Assembly (NCBI GenBank): GCA_041685935.1
Contig: JAWLES010000080.1
Location: forward strand, 1-10,792
Source: JAIPEK01 sp041685935
Lineage (GTDB): Bacteria; Desulfobacterota; Desulfobacteria; Desulfobacterales; Desulfobacteraceae
Direction of reading: 5' to 3'
DNA length: 10,792 nucleotides
A program made the position numbers and the translations under genes. Shown here in pieces: positions 7,001 through 10,792 of this stretch. Position 1 is the stretch's first letter. The number at the start of each line of letters is the position of its first letter. The notes under the pieces were generated by a model. It saw only the letters and a list, made by a program, of their open reading frames with translations. It made no database searches and had not been told where the DNA came from.

Positions 7001-8089
7001 ATGACCCGGAAAAGCCGAATTCTTGTTGTGGATGACAGTCCGTCCAATATCGATGTGATTCTCGAGGTCCTGGAGGAGCTGTATGTTGTTATTGTGGCGA
7101 CAAACGGGGCCGAAGCCTTGAGCATCGTAAAGAAAAACAGGCCCGACCTGATTCTTCTGGACATTATGATGCCGGACATGAACGGGTATGAAGTGATCAA
7201 TCTGTTGAAAGCGGATGAACGTACCAACGATATTCCGGTTATTTTCCTGACCGCCCTGGACGAGGTGAACGACGAGGTCAAGGGGCTTGATATGGGAGCC
7301 GTGGATTATGTTGTCAAACCCTTCAGTCCCAAGCTCCTCAAGAGGAGAGTCCAGAATCACATCGCATTGAAAAATCATCGGGACCACCTGGAAAGCCTTG
7401 TTTCAGAGCGGACCCGAATGCTAAACCTCACCCAGGACGTGACCATTGAAAGCCTGGGCAACCTGGCTGAATACAGGGACCAGGAAACCGGCGGCCACAT
7501 CAAGCGGACAAAGAATTATGTCAGGGCTCTTGCACTTGGACTGAGAGAGAAGAAAAAATACGCAAAAGAGATGAGCGATTCGCATATCGAACTTTTGACA
7601 AAATCTGCCCCTCTGCATGACATCGGCAAGGTCGGTGTCCCGGACAGCATTCTGATGAAGCCGGGAAAACTTACGGCCCGGGAATTTGAAGAGATGAAAG
7701 AGCACACCGTTTACGGCCGTGATATTATCAGAGCATCGGAAAAGAATCTGGGGGAAGACTCATTCCTGAGCCTGGCAAGAAAGATCGCTTATTCCCATCA
7801 TGAAAAGTGGGACGGGTCCGGGTACCCGCAGGGCTTGATCGCAGAGGATATCCCGTTGAGCGGACGGATTATGGCTGTTGCAGATGTATATGACGCACTT
7901 ATATCCAAAAGGGTGTACAAGCCGCCGTTCCCCCATAAAAAGGCGGTGGAGATCATAAGAAAAGACAGGGGAGGCCATTTCGACCCTGATGTAACAGATG
8001 TGTTTTTGCAGATGGAAGAGCAGTTCCGGAAGATCGCGCTTGAATACGCTGATTTTGATGAGGAACGGGAAATGCTTTCGGAAAAGTAA
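7001..8089 (+). CDS. REC-HD-GYP response regulator, predicted cyclic-di-GMP phosphodiesterase
   Basis: A 362-residue RpfG-like protein. The N-terminal receiver (about 5-122) is canonical: VVDDS (acidic Asp11/Asp12), phospho-acceptor Asp54 in LLDIMMPD, Thr84 and Lys106 in VVKPF. A helical linker (about 123-145) leads to the HD-GYP domain (about 150-345): His166 in ETGGHIKR, HDIGKVGVPD (His206-Asp207), HHEKWDGSGYP (His266-Pro276), then DVYDAL and GGHFDP. All metal-binding positions and the GYP signature are intact, so an active phosphodiesterase that linearises cyclic-di-GMP is expected. There is no DNA-binding domain; the output is enzymatic and cytoplasmic. It starts 7 bases after the hybrid kinase (GAGAG at 6986-6990), which strongly suggests the two form a pair in which HPt phosphate reaches Asp54. 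The haem chemoreceptor gene follows after 43 bases, consistent with control of the motile-sessile switch. Confidence 0.95.
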   Translation: MTRKSRILVVDDSPSNIDVILEVLEELYVVIVATNGAEALSIVKKNRPDLILLDIMMPDMNGYEVINLLKADERTNDIPVIFLTALDEVNDEVKGLDMGAVDYVVKPFSPKLLKRRVQNHIALKNHRDHLESLVSERTRMLNLTQDVTIESLGNLAEYRDQETGGHIKRTKNYVRALALGLREKKKYAKEMSDSHIELLTKSAPLHDIGKVGVPDSILMKPGKLTAREFEEMKEHTVYGRDIIRASEKNLGEDSFLSLARKIAYSHHEKWDGSGYPQGLIAEDIPLSGRIMAVADVYDALISKRVYKPPFPHKKAVEIIRKDRGGHFDPDVTDVFLQMEEQFRKIALEYADFDEEREMLSEK

Positions 8090-8132
8090 AACAGGCATTC
8101 CGGAATATGGTTTTAAAAAAAAGGGGGGACCT

Positions 8133-9848
8133 GTGAAGAACCTGAGTTTGCGCATGAAAATTTCCATTATCGTAATTATTGCACCCATCGTGGTCGGGAT
8201 TATCATGCTTTTCTTCCATGTCAGGGATATCAAAAGGGATGCGGTGGATTCTCTGAAAGCAAAGAGCCGGGCCATCGTCCTTATGGCGGAATCCGCAAGA
8301 AACGAGATGGGGGCAAAACTGGCCGACGGCATCATAAAAAGCTTTGACGAACTTGAAATGGAAAAACGCGTTGATGCGGTCCCCATTATCACGGCCATTA
8401 AAATGGCTGAGGAGAATGCCGACAGCGCCGGATACCGGTTCCGGGTGTTTAAAAAGAACCCCAGGAATCCGGAGAATGAACCGGATGAGTTTGAAAGCCG
8501 GATTCTTTCGGAAATTAAATCCAAAGGCCTTAAAGAAAAGTTTGTATACGAAGAAGACCATATCCGCTATTTCCGGCCCATAAAACTGACTGACGACTGC
8601 CTTGCATGCCACGGAAGCCCCAAAGGAGCCGAGGACCCAATAGGAGGGATCAAGGAGGGATGGAAGGCCGGAGAAATTCACGGGGCATTTGAAATCATAA
8701 CTTCCCTGGATGAGGCAAAGGCCAAAATCGCCCGGACCACCACCACAATATCCCTTATCACCGTTCTTATCGTGGGCCTGTCGTTTGCTGCTGCCATTCT
8801 CCTTTTGCGGGTGAACCTTTTAAAGCCTCTTTACTATATCAGGGAAGTCATAAGCCGCATTGAAAAGGGGGACCTGACCGGTGACATCAAGACCACACGG
8901 CATGACGAACTAGGGGAGATTACTGAAAACCTCAAGAGCATGTCTGACAAACTCAGGGCCAACATCAGCCAGATGGTCGAGGTCGGCAGGTTTCTGGAAG
9001 ATTCGTCAGAGAGCATGAGCCGGGTATCAGGAGCGCTCACCGACACTTCCCGGAATACCTCCAGACAGGCTGAAAGTGTTGCTGCAGCCTCTGAAGAGAT
9101 GAGCGCCAACATGGATTCGGTTGCTGCGGCAGTGGAGGAGACCTCCACCAATGTGGCCCAGGTCGCCCAATCCGCGGAAAGCATTAAGGACTCTTCCAGA
9201 AACGCGGTGGAGAGGACCGAGGAGGCCATGAAGATTACCCGCACGGCAGTGGCCGAATCCGAGAACGCTTCTGAAAAGATCAATCAGCTGGGGGATGCAG
9301 CCAGGGAGATAGGCAAAACCATTGAACTGATCACGGATATCTCGGAGCAGACCAACCTTCTTGCCCTGAACGCAACCATAGAGGCGGCCCGCGCAGGGGA
9401 GGCGGGCAAGGGCTTCGCAGTTGTGGCCGATGAAATCAAGGCCTTGTCCAGGCAGACCTATGAAGCCACTGAAGAGATCAAACTCAAGACACTGGGCATA
9501 CAGGATACCACCGGTGAAACCGTGGAACAGATCTCAAAGATTTCCGAGGTGATCAGCCAGGTCAACGAGGTGGTTGACGGTATTGTGGGGATGATTTCAG
9601 AGCAGACCGAGCTTATCAATGAAATCGCTGACAATGTCTCGTATGCCTCCCAGGGAACCGGGGAGGTCAGTGAAAATACCGCCCAGGCTTCAGCAGCGGC
9701 TGCTGAAATCGCGGAGAATATTGCCAGGGTCAATGCGAATGCAGGCGAGGCGTTTAAGAACAGCGAGAGCGTGGCTGGAAACGCCGGGGAACTCAAGAAG
9801 ATTTCTGCAAAACTGACCGAGACGACCCGGAAATTTAAGCTGGAATAA
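8133..9848 (+). CDS. Methyl-accepting chemotaxis protein with periplasmic Tll0287-like (DUF3365) c-type haem sensor domain
   Basis: A 571-residue transmembrane chemoreceptor. The start is GTG 8133, preceded by GGGGGG (8123-8128); longer in-frame starts would run into the preceding gene and have no ribosome site. TM1 is about residues 9-28 (ISIIVIIAPIVVGIIMLFF). The periplasmic domain (about 30-205) resembles Tll0287-like/DUF3365 sensors: KSRAIVLMAESAR near the start, IKMAEENADSAGYRFRV in the middle, YFRPIKLTDDCLACHG with CxxCH haem motif Cys156/Cys159/His160, and a GAFEI strand at the end. TM2 is about 206-228, followed by a HAMP domain (about 229-282) and a long cytoplasmic coiled coil. The conserved hairpin tip (EQTNLLALNATIEAARAGE, about 405-425) binds CheA/CheW, and EE/QE pairs flank it as likely methylation sites. 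There is no C-terminal CheR-tethering pentapeptide; the protein ends KFKLE. Proteins of this layout are thought to sense redox state or gases through haem c, which requires cytochrome c maturation genes elsewhere. Confidence 0.93.
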   Translation: MKNLSLRMKISIIVIIAPIVVGIIMLFFHVRDIKRDAVDSLKAKSRAIVLMAESARNEMGAKLADGIIKSFDELEMEKRVDAVPIITAIKMAEENADSAGYRFRVFKKNPRNPENEPDEFESRILSEIKSKGLKEKFVYEEDHIRYFRPIKLTDDCLACHGSPKGAEDPIGGIKEGWKAGEIHGAFEIITSLDEAKAKIARTTTTISLITVLIVGLSFAAAILLLRVNLLKPLYYIREVISRIEKGDLTGDIKTTRHDELGEITENLKSMSDKLRANISQMVEVGRFLEDSSESMSRVSGALTDTSRNTSRQAESVAAASEEMSANMDSVAAAVEETSTNVAQVAQSAESIKDSSRNAVERTEEAMKITRTAVAESENASEKINQLGDAAREIGKTIELITDISEQTNLLALNATIEAARAGEAGKGFAVVADEIKALSRQTYEATEEIKLKTLGIQDTTGETVEQISKISEVISQVNEVVDGIVGMISEQTELINEIADNVSYASQGTGEVSENTAQASAAAAEIAENIARVNANAGEAFKNSESVAGNAGELKKISAKLTETTRKFKLE

Positions 9849-9864
9849 CCGGCACGGCATGGCG

Positions 9865-9903
9865 CGGCGGGCATAACAATACCAGCGGGAAATTTGCCCG
9901 CCG
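9865..9903. terminator. GC-rich stem-loop between convergent genes, possible bidirectional terminator
   Basis: CGGCGGGCA (9865-9873) and TGCCCGCCG (9895-9903) are perfect nine-base inverted arms with a 21-base loop. A competing shorter stem, GCGGG (9885-9889) with CCCGC (9897-9901), and the palindrome CCGCCGGCGG (9898-9907) share its right arm. It lies 16 bases after the chemoreceptor stop, in the 115-base gap between two genes transcribed toward each other. Neither side has a T-tract, so intrinsic termination would be weak. The remaining bases to 9963 hold a few T runs but no other clear element. Confidence 0.45.
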
Positions 9904-9963
9904 GCGGCACAGGATAGGGGATGACTTTAATCCGCCGGTAAAGTGATCAGGTGACGCAGTTTT

Positions 9964-10792
9964 TCAGGCTATGAACTCATCCTTCTGTTGCAGGGGAAGG
10001 ATCACTGTGAAGGTGGAGCCTTTGTTCTCCTCGCTCTGTACGTCGATATAACCGTTCATGGAGTCCACGATGCCCTTGACGATGGGAAGTCCGAGGCCGG
10101 TGCCGGTGAGGAACCGGGTCTTGTCGTTTTTGACCCGGTAAAACCTTTCAAATATCTTGTCGATGTACTTGGCCTCGATGCCGAATCCGTTGTCGATTAC
10201 CTTTACCCTGATATTGTTGCCGGTTATGTCAGCCTTTACCTGTATGGTTCCGCCTTCCTGGGTGTAGTTGATGGCGTTGGATATGAGGTTGCCGAATACA
10301 CTCTCAAGGGAAGTCGGGTCTGCTGTGATTTCCGGCAGGCCCTCTTGTGGAAGCTCAAGTGTAAGGCTCTGGTTTTTGGCTTCGGCCCTGTTGTTGAGAA
10401 ATTCCACAATCTCCTGCAAGGTCTGATCCACCTTGACCGGTTTCTGGGTTTCAATCCGGGTGCCTGATTCAATGCGGGAGAGATCCAGAAGATCCCCGAT
10501 GGTATTGATCAGGCCGAATGTTTTTTCCTTGGCCCTTGCCAGCATATACTGGTCGTCCTCGTCGGCGCGCTGGCTGATGCCGTCCAGGACCGTTGCAAGC
10601 TGTTCGTGGATGGTGGACAGAGGGGATCTAAGTTCGTGGGAAACTTTTGCCACAAACTCGGATTTCAGGAGATCCAAGGTTTTCATGGTGGTAATGTCCA
10701 TAAGGTTTACCACGGCTCCGAGGCACTCTCCCTTTTCTCCAATCACCGGCCTGCATCTGGCCAGAAGGTGTTTGCCGTCAACGTTCTGGATT
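9964..10792 (-). CDS. Sensor histidine kinase, C-terminal part (PAS end, HisKA, HATPase_c); start outside window
   Basis: The minus-strand frame is open to the window edge, so the N-terminus lies beyond 10792; the 275 visible codons are the C-terminal part. Visible residues 1-35 (RCRPVIGEKGECLGAVVNL) are the last strands of a PAS domain, so the GTG at 10746 is an internal codon, not the start. HisKA has the phospho-acceptor His (codon 10636-10638, visible residue 52) in KVSHELRSPLSTI. The ATPase domain shows the N box NLISNAINYT, DNGFGI, FERFYRV and GTGLGL. No receiver or HPt follows; the protein ends QQKDEFIA, so this is a classical kinase needing a separate regulator, not seen here. It is convergent with the chemoreceptor gene and so belongs to a different transcription unit. 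The signal cannot be guessed from this part. Confidence 0.92.
   Translation of the reverse strand, partial: IQNVDGKHLLARCRPVIGEKGECLGAVVNLMDITTMKTLDLLKSEFVAKVSHELRSPLSTIHEQLATVLDGISQRADEDDQYMLARAKEKTFGLINTIGDLLDLSRIESGTRIETQKPVKVDQTLQEIVEFLNNRAEAKNQSLTLELPQEGLPEITADPTSLESVFGNLISNAINYTQEGGTIQVKADITGNNIRVKVIDNGFGIEAKYIDKIFERFYRVKNDKTRFLTGTGLGLPIVKGIVDSMNGYIDVQSEENKGSTFTVILPLQQKDEFIA

Noticed and set aside
7998..8132. Chemoreceptor start upstream of 8133, overlapping the HD-GYP gene
   Set aside because: The extra residues are an out-of-frame reading of the HD-GYP gene, and the GTG at 8133 has a strong G-rich ribosome site just before TM1.
9849..9963. Small gene or RNA gene in the convergent gap
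   Set aside because: Only a stem-loop and palindromes are visible; there is no open frame with a ribosome site and no tRNA-like fold.
1..10792. CRISPR arrays, insertion sequences, phage genes or a defence system
   Set aside because: No direct repeats with spacers, transposase, integrase or terminal inverted repeats were seen. Every gene fits metabolism or signalling.

Overview
The window looks like a chromosomal segment of an anaerobic Desulfobacterota (Desulfobacterales-like) bacterium. This rests on the gene content: an HdrA/MvhD module joined to MetV and MetF of the methyl branch of the Wood-Ljungdahl pathway, an in-frame UGA that fits selenocysteine, and a dense multi-PAS / HD-GYP / c-type haem chemoreceptor signalling set. 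Base composition is mildly GC-rich and even, codon use looks uniform, and I see no insertion sequences, CRISPR arrays, tRNAs or rRNAs. The taxonomic call is inference from gene content, not from a marker gene.

Region 1 (2-2791, + strand) is an energy-metabolism operon: the 3' end of hdrA, a mvhD-family gene, metV and metF. hdrA and mvhD overlap by ATGA, metV and metF overlap by ATGA, and a 53-base gap separates mvhD from metV. Together they would encode the electron-transfer and catalytic parts of a MetVF-HdrA-MvhD methylenetetrahydrofolate reductase complex, which converts methylene-THF to methyl-THF and may use flavin-based electron bifurcation. The mvhD reading frame carries a UGA at codon 17, exactly where family members have a cluster-ligand cysteine. 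A short hairpin with a GGC apical loop follows at SECIS distance. The real gene therefore starts at 703, and a conventional annotation from the ATG at 784 would lose its N-terminal metal-binding segment.

Region 2 (2792-3111) is intergenic. It holds a 10-bp stem-loop after metF, a run of about nine C, a small inverted repeat, an AT-rich block and a candidate sigma70-like promoter for the next operon.

Region 3 (3112-9848, + strand) is a signalling cluster: a very large hybrid histidine kinase (four PAS domains, HisKA, HATPase, two receivers, HPt), a REC-HD-GYP response regulator predicted to degrade cyclic-di-GMP, and a methyl-accepting chemotaxis protein whose periplasmic domain carries a CxxCH haem motif. 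Spacings are 7 and 43 bases, so they are probably co-transcribed. A redox or respiratory cue may be sensed both by the phosphorelay and by the haem chemoreceptor, with outputs to cyclic-di-GMP level and to motility.

Region 4 (9849-9963) is a convergent intergenic space with a GC-rich stem-loop. Region 5 (9964-10792, - strand) is the 3' part of another histidine kinase whose start lies beyond the right edge.
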